From assembly GCA_036898135.1 (NCBI GenBank), contig CM072511.1, forward strand, positions 39,589,056-39,653,055: a stretch of DNA of 64,000 nt, in the 5' to 3' direction. Below, piece after piece: positions 12,226 through 23,909 of this stretch. This DNA comes from Oncomelania hupensis. Lineage: Eukaryota > Mollusca > Gastropoda > Littorinimorpha > Pomatiopsidae. The notes under the pieces were generated by a model that was given only the letters and a program-made list of their open reading frames with translations, was not told where the DNA came from and did not search any database. Made by a program: the position numbers and the translations under genes. Positions within the stretch are counted from its first letter, which is position 1. Each line of letters opens with the position of its first letter.

Positions 12226-12436
12226 AAGATTGAGCAAATGTAGAGAAATAGGCGGTTTATATATAGCAAGCCGCCTATGATGTTATGAAAGAAGGAGCAG
12301 ATGTAGATAAATGGATGGCCTATAAATCGCATCTAGCCTATGATGTATTAAAGGAATGAGCTGACGTAGAGAAATAGGTGGCCCACACGTCGTCAGCGTT
12401 GTCAGTAAAGAATGATCAGTTGTAGATTAATAAGTG
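12226..12436. repeat. Degenerate ~62-66-bp minisatellite
   Basis: About 3.5 diverged tandem units, each carrying a GAGCARATGTAGAGAAATAGG-like phrase (around 12230, 12295, 12360 and 12415) and a CCTATGATGT phrase. Related phrases recur near 12630 and 12690. Confidence 0.6.
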
Positions 12437-12450
12437 ACACACACACACGC

Positions 12451-12487
<37 letters not shown>
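12437..12487. repeat. (CA)n microsatellite
   Basis: About 50 bp of CA/CG repeat at the right edge of the ~65-bp minisatellite. Confidence 0.95.
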
Positions 12488-12494
<7 letters not shown>

Positions 12495-12719
12495 GGTCTA
12501 TATATTGCACAGGTCTGTAATATTGTTCGTTGTTTGTGCTGAGTTTCCATGACTATTGGAAATTTGTAGATAGGCAGATAGCCCCCAATAGTACGTATTT
12601 CTGTTCACTGCCTTTGATTAATGGGTTATCATGTGCAGATGTAGAACAAGTTTTGGTTTTATATTATGTCTTTGTTGATAGCAAGAGTGTGCTGATGCAG
12701 AAAATAGATGTTTAGTTTA

Positions 12720-13890
12720 TGTTTGTTTCGATGTCTTATGAATAAGTGGAATGTTTTTGCACAGTTATGGGTGGCAATTTTAATATTATTATATGTGTGC
12801 CTGTCTGTCTGTTTAATCTTGTTTAAACAGAATTTTATTATTCACGAGACAAGCAAACAAAGCATGGAGAACGTAAATGGCACACAAAAGCAAAGCTTAA
12901 ATAAGTGCTACCCTTTGACAAAAGATAACAATGAAATGTCTGGCGAACACGAACGAGTACAAAGCAGTAAAAACAGAAGTACATTAATTAATCTTCTCAA
13001 CATTGAACAGAAAACAAACATATAACTATACTATAAGAGACAAAAAAATACAATAACATCGAAAATGATAAAAAAAAGTAGTAAAGAAATAAATGAATGA
13101 ACTAACTAACGAGAAACAGATACATGCACCCAAGAGTAAACTTGTGGTGCGAAGGAATGGGGTCTATCTACTAGGGAGAGGAAAACAAACGGGGATTGGT
13201 TTAACTGGTATCAAGGTGACAATCAAAGGTGATCTTGCATAATTGGGCTATTTTCTAAACAAAGCGGTCACTAGCTGTGAGGAACGTGTTAACCTTTGAA
13301 AAGAGTTTGGCGTGTTCTTGTGCGGAGAGATGGTCACTGCCAAACAATAAGGTGTAGATGTTTCGAAGAGTAGGATCTAATTGGTTAATTGTCTGCCTAC
13401 GTACAGTGCCGAATATAGGACAAAAAAGGAGGAAATGTTTGGATGTTTCTGCAGTTTAATCTTGTCTTTCTAGTCTGTCTTGTACTTTTCATTCTTTTAT
13501 TATGGCTTTCTCTCTGTGTTCCGCTGTCTGTCTGTGTGTTTCCTTTTTGCTCAAAGAACACAAAATTCAGTTCCTACGACTGATGCTTGCCTTATTATTA
13601 ATATTTTTTCATACAACTTATTTAAAAAAAATGTTTTGTTAACATATTCTTAACGCAGTTGTGTCTGTTTCTTCTGTTTCATATCATGTTGCTGCATGGA
13701 TCTTCATGTGCTATAGGTAAGTGAAGCAATTCATTTGATCTGACTTGCCGTCGCTTTTCCCACGGAGCCAACTGTGCTCCCCAGTTTTATTTATTGGGAC
13801 AGAGATGTTCTAGTTTCTATGAGTGATCTGCCAAGGTATGAATTAGATGACAATATTAGGGTTCCATCCATCGATGGCAGCAGAGATCTT
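12720..13890. other. Unassigned AT-rich sequence
   Basis: About 1.2 kb without a supportable gene or repeat. A 105-codon frame (12708-13025) shows no known motif. Confidence 0.45.
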
Positions 13891-13924
13891 GATGCTATGT
13901 AAGATAGTAAAGGGCGAATAGCAA

Positions 13925-14115
13925 TTTTTTCTCTGAATGGCCAGTTTGTAGCCGTGAACGGACATTTAGATGGATAAATGCAGCCTTAAGTGGACAGTGT
14001 GATGGGATAAAGGTGGATATTAACGGACAATTGGATAGATAAGTGTAGCCTTTAGTGAACAATTGAATGGACAATAGCGGCCAAGAATGGACAATGATTA
14101 CCAAGCACGTACGGA
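13925..14115. repeat. Degenerate ~66-bp tandem repeat
   Basis: Two to three diverged units with the phrase ACGGACAWTTRGATRGATAA followed by a GTAGCCTTTAGTG-like phrase (around 13958 and 14022), then a partial unit with GAATGGACAATG. Confidence 0.5.
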
Positions 14116-14406
14116 CATTTTCGTGTTGGCCTTTATAATATGTGTAATCATGACAGGGAACTTTCCATTCCTGGACAAATGACCCAGACACAAACGTCTT
14201 TATAAGTATCTAGGCAGGGTGTGACGGGGACAGAATTGTATTTCTCCTGTGATCATTGATTACAAGGATGATTGAGAATAGCTTCAACAATAGGGAACGA
14301 AGGTTATATTCTCCATTGTTGTTATCGTAGTCGGCGCTGTTGTTGTTTTCGGCTTCATCTGTAGTAGTTGTTGTTGTTGTTCTTCTTCTTCTGCAAATAG
14401 GTACTT

Positions 14407-14723
14407 CTTCGGATGAGAGTATAAATCGAGGTCTTGTCTGTACACCCACGCATTCTATCGCACGGACTTTAAAGATCCTGACGCCCATGTCCTAGAGCGG
14501 TGAGTGCCAGCTGCACAAATACACCCAGCACACACTAGGTCCCTTTTCCCCGTCCACAGTCGTCCAGAATTGTTTTTTAGTCGTCTGGGAGTCAGATTAT
14601 GCGCCCCCCAAGTTTGCAGGTAGGCGCCTCGGGCGGCTGGAGTTAGATCCTGTATCGACCAGCGCCTTGAGCAGCTCTTGAGCTAAAAAAAATGTTACAT
14701 AAAAGTGATAAAATAAATAAATC
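14407..14723 (+). mobile_element. Dispersed family B (SINE-like), near full length
   Basis: Second long plus-strand copy. It starts at GGATGAGAGTATAAATCGAG and ends with an AAATAAATAAAT tail. The GCGCTATATAA motif is decayed here (AATGTTACATAA), so this copy is older than the one at 9.5 kb. Confidence 0.75.
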
Positions 14724-15264
14724 AATATGTGATTGGTCTCATTAATATTGTTTTGTTGTTTGTTGTTTTTTGTTTTTTGTTTGAAATCAAATTCTACAAA
14801 AGTACATCCATTTCTGTGTTAGTGCTTATCTAAATACTTGATTACAGATTGATCTGTTGGGAGAATGAATCACTTGCGCAATCTTAATGTTTTTCGCGTG
14901 TGCTTGGTATGCCTCTTTTAACATGTATACATGTGCAAATAAGGATACTTTATTTGTGTGCAAATGTCAAGCGGAATAACTGTAGAACTATGATGCCAAA
15001 TGTTACTTTCATGTATGAGTTTCGCTAATTCCAGAAATCACGGCCCTTTTGTTTGCACTATTCCAGATCGAACAGGCATTTCTGAGGGCTCATACTGTAG
15101 GAGGTGAAGATTTATGCATTTCTGGCGACTGTTTGGTGCTATTTTTGTACCCTGTCGATAACTCGATGTTCGATTGGTCTATTCCGGGACGTGGATTACG
15201 ACATTAGTTAGGCAGGGGACAACATTAGATTTCTAGGGGGGTAGAGGGGTAATGACTTTACGAT

Positions 15265-15271
15265 GTGTGTA

Positions 15272-15343
<72 letters not shown>
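15265..15343. repeat. (GT)n(GA)n microsatellite
   Basis: A GT tract passes directly into about 50 bp of GA. Confidence 0.95.
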
Positions 15344-15346
<3 letters not shown>

Positions 15347-15986
15347 TATGATTATTATATTATAGAAAGTTGCCCAGTTGGTTCAATGGCCCTGCTTTCT
15401 TTGTAGTTTGCTTAGGTTGTACATAACTGCTTTCCATGATGAAAACAGCTGCTGGCCTATGATGCGGTTGCTCGTAATGGTAGAATTTTATCATGTGCAT
15501 CATGTGATGTGAATAAGAACTTTAAACATTTTTTAAACATTATTATTTCTTTTAATACTTTTAAAAATAATTACCTCTGTATACATGTACATACATAAAC
15601 CGTCCTTCCTTTCGTAGCTTCTCATCTTAGTAATTTAATACTAGTATATATTATGTTGATACCCTCACACTATTATAATCGATGGGAAGTTATTTTAATC
15701 GACTGTACATTATAGGAATGGTTTTGTCAACCACATGATATTAACTGTATAATTGTTATGTGGGTATATGTGAGCTAGTAATAAGAAATAACTGGAAGAG
15801 ATTGTTTGTGATACTGATTTTAGGTATTATTCTATTTGTTTTAACAGTGTTGTTTGTTTTTTTCCAACTGTTCTTCCTTTCTTATTCGCTGAGATGCATG
15901 GTGTTGTGTGAATTCTCCATTGTGGGTAAAACACATTTGTTGGCTTGATAATGTAAGTCAGTTTTCCATGGATAGTAACATAAGTT

Positions 15987-16115
15987 ATTCGCATCTTGGC
16001 GTGGGATATGACAAATTGTCATATGGAGATCGGACAATATTCACGAGCGCGTGATTACATTATTGTCTGATCGAGATGTGACAATTTTTTCATAATCCAT
16101 GTCTAAAATGCGAAT
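15987..16115. repeat. Foldback hairpin (MITE-like)
   Basis: Imperfect palindrome. The left arm (15987-16039) begins ATTCGCATCTTGG, and the right arm (about 16060-16115) is its reverse complement with roughly three-quarters of positions matching, around a ~20-bp loop. It may be a small foldback element. No target duplication was seen. Confidence 0.6.
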
Positions 16116-16119
16116 GAAA

Positions 16120-17515
16120 TGTATGTATCAATTTCTTCGATTGAAAAAAAAAAAAAAGAGGAATGGCAATTGGCCTAGAGGAGAAAGATGTGTGTGAACG
16201 ACCACTTTACACATTGCTCTCCAATAATGTCATCCAAATGCGCAACCAAAAATAGTCCAAAACTCAGAAACTTTCCTTCACCTTTATTCAGCACGCACAC
16301 AATTATCATACACGCACGCGCGCACTCCCACTTGAGCAAACTCGCACACATGCACAGAGTAAAGAAAAATGAACACAGAACGTGACACATGGCCGGTGTC
16401 TTCAACCAAACTTGACCAGTGAAAAACAATGGCAGTTTCATTCATTGATTCGTTTCCGCTTCGTTCAAAAATGTAGACCTAGTCTTCCGTCAACTCTAGC
16501 TTAGGCAGCCAATGAAAAACACTGCCAGTTTCATTTGCTGATTCAGGCGGTCCACATACTCGTTTGACTCCTCATTTCCTTGAGATCATTGTTGCTGTAA
16601 ATTAGTGACGGTTTGGGAACCGAATAAAACCTTGATGTTTTAGCGCGTCTTAAAAAATACAAGAAGACCTTGTGGTTTTTTCGGTCTTTGCAGAAAAGGC
16701 ATAGGAGATGGCGATTCGTAAATGGGTTAAAGTAGCTCCTGTATTCTTACGACTTATATTGCACAGCTTGCTAGAACCATCACCATCTGTGATTGGTCGA
16801 TTACCATGCAGTTTTAGTCATACTCTACTTGGCCAAGGAAAATATAAGACACTTGTGGAAATCGATACATTGGTAGTAAGAAGCACGACGAATTTGCAAA
16901 TATTCTGACCCAGTATTAATTACCATGGAAGTAGCCAAGGGTATTTCAGCAGTCAAGTGTGGGCCACGCTGCTTTGAACTTTTAGGTGGTACATAATAAA
17001 AGTCAGTTTACCCATGAGCTATGATAGTAATTCGAAGGACGATCAATGTACAGATATAGGAAGTATCTAATTAGTGCAGTGTTTATTTGGGGTAGAAAGT
17101 CTACGGGTCAGCTGGGCCCTTGAATGGGGAAAAACAAAAAACAAACAATGGGCCACTGAGACTCAGAGATTAGTTTAGGCCAAAGAGGCAACCGACATAT
17201 TACTTTCACTGTGATAATCGTTTTAAAGTGCATTGACATTTTGACGTGAAACTACATAGCACACATTTTGACATTTCTACAATGTCCATGATGCATGAAG
17301 CATGAGAGCTGCCCATTTATTTCGATTTAACAGACGTTACAGCAGTGAAAAGAATTCTGTTCACTTTGACAGGCGGAAATATTTGAAACGCTGACGCAGA
17401 TTGGCACACTAGTGTGAGATTTGCATGCGCCATTGGCGCAAGGCGACTCCGAAATTGAACACTGTGAGTTCAGTGGTGCGGATCATGTGGCCAGGCTGTG
17501 TTTTGTATTTAGATA
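16120..17515. other. Unassigned sequence
   Basis: About 1.4 kb with no gene or repeat family recognised. The short frames around 16175-16441 and 16708-16908 lack known motifs. Confidence 0.45.
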
Positions 17516-17520
17516 ATTAC

Positions 17521-17566
17521 TCTCTCTCTTTCTTTCTTTCTGTCTGTCTGTCTCTCTCTGTCTCTG

Positions 17567-17638
<72 letters not shown>
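17521..17638. repeat. (CT)n microsatellite
   Basis: CT repeat with CTGT interruptions in the left half, then about 55 bp of pure CT. Confidence 0.96.
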
Positions 17639-17640
<2 letters not shown>

Positions 17641-18156
17641 CTCAAATTACAACGGGATGCTAATGTCGTTCAAAACTATTAAAACCCTTCAAAATCTCTT
17701 GTCGAAAGTATGATGGATGCAGCAACAAACAGTTGTAATAAACAACATGAGCGGTATATTTCCCCACATTATTGTACTGTAAAAACGCTCGTTCGATTAT
17801 TTTAATTATAATCACATATCGGCTGTTTGTCAGTAACCTGCCAGCTGCTACTATTTCGCTTTCTTTCTTGCGATGAAGCAAAATGATCACTAACTATAAT
17901 GCGTCAGACGTCCTCGATGAACTCTCGATCGAAGCTTCTTCTATTGTATTTCATTTCGCCTATATCTCAAATTGATTACTTTCATGGCCGAAACATATCA
18001 GTTCTTTTTCAAGAACTTACCAGCTGTGACTAATACTTCTTTCTGTACTGTCCTACAGCAAAATTGCCAGTTACTACCCTTATTCAGAGGGAAATCAACA
18101 AGCAAAGAAAAAACAAAACAAAACTTAAATAATTTGCTACAGTATGATAAATACCC

Positions 18157-18157
<1 letters not shown>

Positions 18158-18228
<71 letters not shown>
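18158..18228. repeat. (TTA)n microsatellite
   Basis: About 70 bp of pure ATT/TTA repeat. Confidence 0.97.
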
Positions 18229-18229
<1 letters not shown>

Positions 18230-18644
18230 GTCAAAAGTTCAAATCTTAGCAGCAACAACATTTTAAAAACAATCCCATACAGAAAATGTTTCCACACACA
18301 AGGACTTTCTAGAACCTTCGTGGCTTTCTCTTCTCCCCTTACCCCCCCCCCCCCCTCCCTCTTCCTTTCCCCATTTCTTCTTTTTCTGGACCTATGTCAA
18401 TATTTTTGTTAGGATATAGCAGCTGGCTAGAGGGTTAACCAGCCAACTGCAGGCATTAAAAACGTGTTGTATTAAATTACGGAAAGCGTTTCAGTAACAA
18501 CCGCATTGGAAGTTGTATGCAAACACTGTCATGACAATTAAGTGCGCAGAAATTGGTAGCCCTTGACATGTTATTGGCAAATATTATGACAAACAGCTGG
18601 CTTGCATTTTACGGCAGAAAATATTTGATGACACCTTAATAGCA

Positions 18645-18667
18645 GAAGAAGAAGAAGATGGTGATGG

Positions 18668-18712
<45 letters not shown>
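18645..18712. repeat. (GAA)n(GAT)n microsatellite
   Basis: A short GAA run and then about 50 bp of GAT. Confidence 0.93.
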
Positions 18713-18713
<1 letters not shown>

Positions 18714-18719
18714 AACCAC

Positions 18720-19600
18720 CACAACAGAGACAACAACATTATGAACAATAACATCATCAACAACATCAACACCAACATCAGGGTTCACTAAGGAAGAGGA
18801 CATATCGTCATACCATCACTAGTTATTTAAGTTTGTTTTGTTTGTTCTTTTATTTATTGAGCCCTGTGAATATTTCCTGGCTTCAACACGTTTCTTAACG
18901 AAACTGAGCGTACAGTTAAACTAATTAAACTACGTTAAGAAGGTAACGCCTTTTGAGTTTGATTTGTTTTAAACGACCCTGCTGCGTCATAAATAATAAC
19001 GGTGCAAAATAAGATAATAATGAAATTTAAAAAAAAAATAATACACAGTGCATATATAGTGTGGTTAAAGTTGTTTAACCGCATCCATCCTATAACTTTT
19101 TAACGCAATGTTTTGTGTGAAGAGGCTGAAAATAGCCGTGGAGGAAATGAACATGCCTCGGTCTATTTCTGATGCCGCAGCGTAACACAAAACAGCGTCT
19201 GATGTCATTGCCGGTTTGTGAGGAGTGCTGCTCTGTCTTGTTTCTGGATAAGCTTCACATACGTGCCTTTCAGATTTTTTATTTAAAAAAAAAAAGGTGT
19301 GTCTGATCTTAAACCGCTGACAACCCCAATTAATAACCGCCAAGAATCCCCTATCACCCAAGCACCCTCCATCCCCGTTGCCCTCAATCCACCCCCCCTC
19401 CCACGCAACTTTATAAACACGCCCACCTCCCACTCCCCACCCCACAGGCTCATATTTCCTGCTCCCCTTCTCTCTCCCCCGCTCCAAGCACACACTTTCG
19501 GGGGTGGGGTAGGAAGTGGGGAAGAGGAAGGGGGAAGAAAAGAGTGGTGAGGGAGGGAGGGGGAGGTGGGGCTCGATTATTGCTTGTGGAATAGCTTGCA
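18720..19600. other. Unassigned sequence with C-rich patch
   Basis: No gene recognised. Around 19370-19500 the plus strand is C-rich, and 19500-19570 is G-rich. The two patches produce overlapping Pro-rich and Gly-rich frames that are not credible proteins. Confidence 0.4.
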
Positions 19601-19605
19601 CTGCT

Positions 19606-19800
19606 TTATCTGTAAATAAAATCGTGAAATTGACAAATTCGTGAAATTAGCAGCTGAGTTGCCGATTTCGTAAAATTTGCAATCGCTTGCCGAAAACCAA
19701 AATAGCGAAAAAGGCTTTTTTCAAAGTTACCACATTCGTGAAATAGGCAACCGATTTCACAAAAACGAATGTCGATTTCATGAAATCGACGGTTTTGCCG
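19606..19800. repeat. Iterated TTCGTGAAAT motif cluster
   Basis: The phrase TTCGTGAAAT or its complement ATTTCACGAA, with variants, occurs about seven times in 200 bp, with GCAAnCGATTT linkers. The short palindrome CGATTTCATGAAATCG lies near its right end. Confidence 0.5.
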
Positions 19801-19949
19801 TAAAAGCAGTAGTAAAAGCATTGATACAATGTCTGACATCATGATAATTCCATCTCTTCGTGTCTTAACAAGAATCCATTTGGTGTTTGATCTATTTTTT
19901 ATTGTGACAACTGAGTTACTGCTTTTCCCGAATAAATTTCCAAACTCTG

Positions 19950-19963
19950 CGTGTGTGTGTGTA

Positions 19964-19997
<34 letters not shown>

Positions 19998-20008
19998 TGT
20001 GTGTGTTT
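19950..20008. repeat. (GT)n microsatellite
   Basis: GT repeat of about 55 bp with single-base interruptions. Confidence 0.93.
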
Positions 20009-20609
20009 GCGACAATGACTTGACACAAACAGCAAAATTCAGTTTCATGGTAATTATTTGTTTCAAATGACACAAAACGCATACATATTCAAAAAAGGGT
20101 CGGCAGGCAAAACATTCCGTGGGTGTTTTTTCTTAATCGCAAAGTAGAGAGAAACAAAGCGCAATACCGACACTAATCTATTTATTATAATAAGCTAACG
20201 ACCCGAAGTGTAATATCCGTATCTCCTCCGATGTTACGAAATTCTGTGAGCTGGGCTTTGGAACGAAGGTGAAGGATGAACCTAGGACCCGATTCTGCTA
20301 TGTTTGTATGTAGAAATTTTTTCTAAATTTGTAGTTTGAGGGCATTTTCTTCTAATAATTGGGCTTTTATGGAATCGCACGAAGTACTTCGAGCCAGGTG
20401 AGTCACTGGATTTGTGTCTCCTTCAAACGTTTAAGAAATGGCGGACAATACAACACAACGACCGTACCCACCATCTTTTCAGTCGAGACTCTCTGTCGAA
20501 TTTCCTCCTCATCTGGTACTAAAACAGCTAAATATGGCAAACAATCTTTTCTCTCACTGTCCTCCAAAATGCGTGAACTGTTGGTCATAGCTTTTATAAA
20601 ATGTACGTA

Positions 20610-21795
20610 GGATTGGCTGGAGAGGAACAAGAACTTGAACAGCTGGTACAGAGGCTTGACACCACCTCCAGAGCTTATGGAATGGAAATAAATGCAGAGA
20701 AGACCAAAATGATGACCAACAACACCAATGGCATTAACACGGACATCAAAGTCCAAGGCCAATCCCTCAACACAGTGCATAGCTTCAAATATTTAGGAGC
20801 CATTGTATCAGACAATGGGTCCTGACAGGAAGTCCTCCAGGATCGCACAAACAACTGCTGCCCTGACAAGGTTGAAGCCCATTTGGAAAGACAGGACCAT
20901 CAGTCTACATTCCAAAGTAAGACAGCTGCGCTCCCTTGTCATCTCCATTTTCCTATATCGTCGTCCGGAAATACAAGAATCGTAACTCGATTTTTGGCGT
21001 TTTTGAGATTTTTGGCATGTAGCATCGGGGGGCCAAGGCGCATGTTCTGTGAGAATCTTAGACCCCATCTCCTCCAAATGTGACCGTTATTACCAAAATA
21101 CATTAGCAGTAAGTCAACCCACTAAATATTATGCGGAAATACAACTGTCGTAAGTCGAGTTACGACGATTGTATCGGGATTTTTGTTCGTAACGTCGCAA
21201 ATACAAGTGTCGTATCTCGACTTACGACTTTTGTATTGCGAATCTGGACAGATACATTGCTTTTGCTCTTCACATACGACTAATGTATTCGATATTTTCT
21301 CTACATTTCTACTATTGCCATCATAAAAGTCATGTCAACCTTTTACATTTTTGATTCGCATTGCAGGGATGAGATTGGGTTGTGCCACCCAGACGGCCTT
21401 TCTCGTGTAACAAAGCATAATGGCGTGCATGACTTGATGACATTCGTCCATGCACTGTGTTTGTCCCTTGGGATGGACACCTGTACGACTATAATATTAT
21501 GCTTGCGAAGCATGGACCCTCACAGCAGATCTACAACGAAGAATACAAAGCATGGAGATGGTATGGCCACATCACCAGATCATCAGGCCTTGCAAAGACC
21601 ATTCTGCAAGGCATAGTGCAAGGAGGTAGAAGAAGAGGGAGACTGAAAAAGAGGTGGGAGGACAACATTCGAGAATGGACTGGTTTGACACTGAGCGAAG
21701 CCATCAGGGCTGCTGAGGACAGAGAAAGATGGATTATGCTGGTTAAACGATCCTCTGTTGTGTCCCTACGACCTCCGAGTTACGGGACAGGATAG
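20610..21795 (+). pseudogene. RTE-like non-LTR retrotransposon, 3' fragment with insertion and deletion
   Basis: 5'-truncated copy of the RTE-like family that recurs in this window. 20610-20958 encodes the segment just after the RT active site (EQELEQLVQRLDTTSRAYGM, then EKTKMMTNNTNGI and FKYLGAIVSDN). Coding then breaks at a ~540-bp insertion (20959-21497) and resumes at 21501. A deletion next joins CATGGAGATGG directly to TATGGCCAC, removing the CYRRLLG...KRKLRW block. The C-terminal block (GLAKTILQG, KKRWEDNIREWTGLTLSEAI) follows and ends near one GGATAG tail unit. The similarity in layout to BovB/RTE C-termini is from family knowledge; exact clade is uncertain. Confidence 0.85.
20959..21497. 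mobile_element. Palindrome-rich insertion inside an RTE copy
   Basis: This stretch interrupts the RTE copy between CCTATAT and GCTTGCGAAG, which are contiguous in the copies at 29-30 kb and 57 kb. It contains two near-perfect palindromes (21137-21174, and 21196-21240 with an 18-bp stem) and related half-sites near 20970 and 21275, all built on TCGTAA/TTACGA around a TCGA centre. The outer ends read TCGTCGTCCGG and CCTGTACGACTA, a weak inverted match. I see no credible protein. A MITE or foldback element is most likely. Confidence 0.55.
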
Positions 21796-21799
21796 TGTT

Positions 21800-23085
21800 A
21801 CGTTGAAACGCGCATGATGGTGCGTGTGAAATGCGCACGATATTATGTGTGAAGCGCGTGCAATGGTAGGCTTGCGTGTGTGACGCGCGCGATAGATCTG
21901 TTCATTTTATTTTGCAACGCATGCAGTAATAGAGTGTATTTATCTTTGATTTGATTTTGCGTTGTTATTAGAAGAAGCTTTGTATAACGTTGGTGTTTTT
22001 AGTTGCTCGATATTATTTGAGAATTTTCTCGAGTCAGTTGTTTACTATCGATCGAAGCGTTTGGATAGTTCTAGTGGTAACCATGGAAGTTTCCATGCCA
22101 AATAGGGTTGTATGACGTGAGACAGTGATGATGAAATTAATTCTGATTGGTTGAGGTGTGTCACGTTGGGGGGGTTTTCTCGCTCTTTCTGGAGTTTAGA
22201 GAGACTCTATATAATATAGTGCCGCACTGTTTAAAAAGGTGGTGGTTTTTTAGAGAGAGTTGACAGTAGAGAGAGCTGTTGTATTAGAGTTGAGAAAGTT
22301 GTTAAAAAGTGGAAAGTTCATAGCTGAGAATTGTAGAGTGGAAAAAGCGATTGAGCGACTGTATGCAGTTGTTGATGTGTGCTGAATAAAAGTGGAAAAC
22401 TTCAAAGGACGACTCCTGACTTGTTGATGATTGAACGGGTTGCGTGGATAAACGAATCTGAGTTACACCTATTAGGAATTCAAGCATCGGGGCTGAATCA
22501 ACTACTGATAGAAACACACCAACATCGAATGAGTGTAACAGATAGGATAGGACGTAGGAACAAAAAAGGAAGAGTCAGTCAGTCAGTTGGTAGATTAAAG
22601 TCCCCAGACACAATGGCATATAGTTGACTTAAAGGAAGGGCACTACAGGAACAAGGAAAGAAGCTTATCAGCATGCCGCAGCGAAAACGGTGACTTCGTG
22701 CCATCAGTACTGAGATTAAATCGCATGGTTCAGATTGTGTGATTTGATCGGGAGGTCTTACTGGGCCTGTACACATGACTTGTGAGTGAATGGAATCTCT
22801 TCTAATCATTGTTACATTATCAATTACGTGTTGGGGCAACACTCACTGTGAATGTTAAAATGGTCTGTAGGGGCGTAGTCAAAGTGGGTCCTTTTAAACA
22901 GAACGGAATTTGATTGATTATATATATTGATTGATTATATAAATATAATTTCATTGATTATATAAATTATATATATAAATTTAGTTCTTCGACAGAGTCT
23001 GTTTAAGGACAAACGTTTTTTGCTTACCTTGCTTCCCTTCGTGTCTTCATGCTCAATTTATTTCCTTTAAATTTGGGAAAGGGAG
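21800..23085. other. Unassigned sequence
   Basis: About 1.3 kb with no gene recognised. A TATA-like CTATATAATATAG lies near 22207. An AT palindromic patch lies around 22915-22980. Confidence 0.4.
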
Positions 23086-23093
23086 AAGGAGGC

Positions 23094-23355
23094 GAAGAAG
23101 AAGAAGAAGAAGAAGAAGAAGAAGAAGAAGAAGAAGAAGAAGAAGAAGAAGAAGAAGAGCAACAGCAGCAGAAGCAGCAACAACACCAAGACACAAGAAG
23201 AAGAAGAAGAAGAAGAAGAAGAAGAAGAAGAAGAAGAAGAAGAAGAAGAAGAAGAAGAAGAAGAAGAAGAAGAAGAAGAAGAAGAAGAGCAAGAAGACGA
23301 AAAAGAAGAAGAAGAAGAAGAAGAAGAAGAAGAAGAAGAAGAAGAAGAAGATGAT
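23094..23355. repeat. (GAA)n compound microsatellite
   Basis: About 260 bp of GAA broken by a CAGCAG/CAACAAC island (about 23158-23195) and a GACGAAAAA interruption. This is a long polypurine tract. Poly-Glu, poly-Arg and poly-Lys frames are artefacts. Confidence 0.97.
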
Positions 23356-23548
23356 GATGATGATTAAGAAGGAGGATGATAAATAATAGGGAATGCAAGG
23401 TTCTGGATAAGAATAAGAAGCAGACGAAAAGTGTTGCAGGATGGACGGTAAATAACGTCAATTATGAAAAAGAAGAAGATTACAACAAGAAGATGAGAAG
23501 ACTAAGAAGCGGACGTTGAAGAAGAACAGAAGAAAAAAACAAGCCGAA

Positions 23549-23590
23549 GAAGAAGAAGAAGAAGAAGAAGAAGAAGAAGAAGAAGAAGAA
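23549..23590. repeat. (GAA)n microsatellite, short
   Basis: About 40 bp of GAA, separated from the longer GAA tract by degenerate purine-rich sequence. Confidence 0.93.
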
Positions 23591-23659
23591 AACTATTGCA
23601 CGATGAGCATGTCAGGAGAAGAACAATGACGACAAGGAGGAAGTAAAGCGTTAAGATGC

Positions 23660-23905
23660 TCCATTAACCTTTCGGTCGTTGAAGAGAGGCGTTTGGGACC
23701 TCTCTTCTCTAAACCAACTTTATAGAGCGCGGTGGCTGTCTCCTCTAACTCTTCTGCTTTTATTTCCCAGGTTCTAAATAGGTCCAAGGTACCTGTGGAC
23801 GGGTGCGTGTCGTGCGCTTGTTTCATTCATTTTGTGTCGTTTGGTGGTTGCCAACCGAGTTCGGTCATCCATCCAAATTCTAATCCCGCTCGGCGTTGCT
23901 TTAAA
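23660..23905 (-). mobile_element. 5S-like SINE (family X), copy 1
   Basis: On the minus strand the head region reads GGATTAGAATTTGGATGGATG, resembling the internal control region of eukaryotic 5S rRNA (GTTAGTACTTGGATGGGAGACC in the canonical gene). About 180 bp of body follow (GGCAACCACC, then GGTACCTTGGACC and TTTAGAACC, then GAGGTCCCAAACGCC). The same order occurs in the interrupted copy at 29.2-31.8 kb, which shows this is a dispersed family. SINEs with 5S-derived promoters are a known class (SINE3 type); membership here is inference from a stretch of about 45 bp. Confidence 0.5.
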
Positions 23906-23909
23906 ATAA

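Noticed and set aside
11534..12332. Long minus-strand Ser/Leu/Pro frame of 245 codons
   Set aside because: Mostly a translation of GA-rich simple sequence.
23049..23354. Arg/Glu-rich frames resembling nuclear proteins
   Set aside because: Pure GAA repeat artefacts on either strand.
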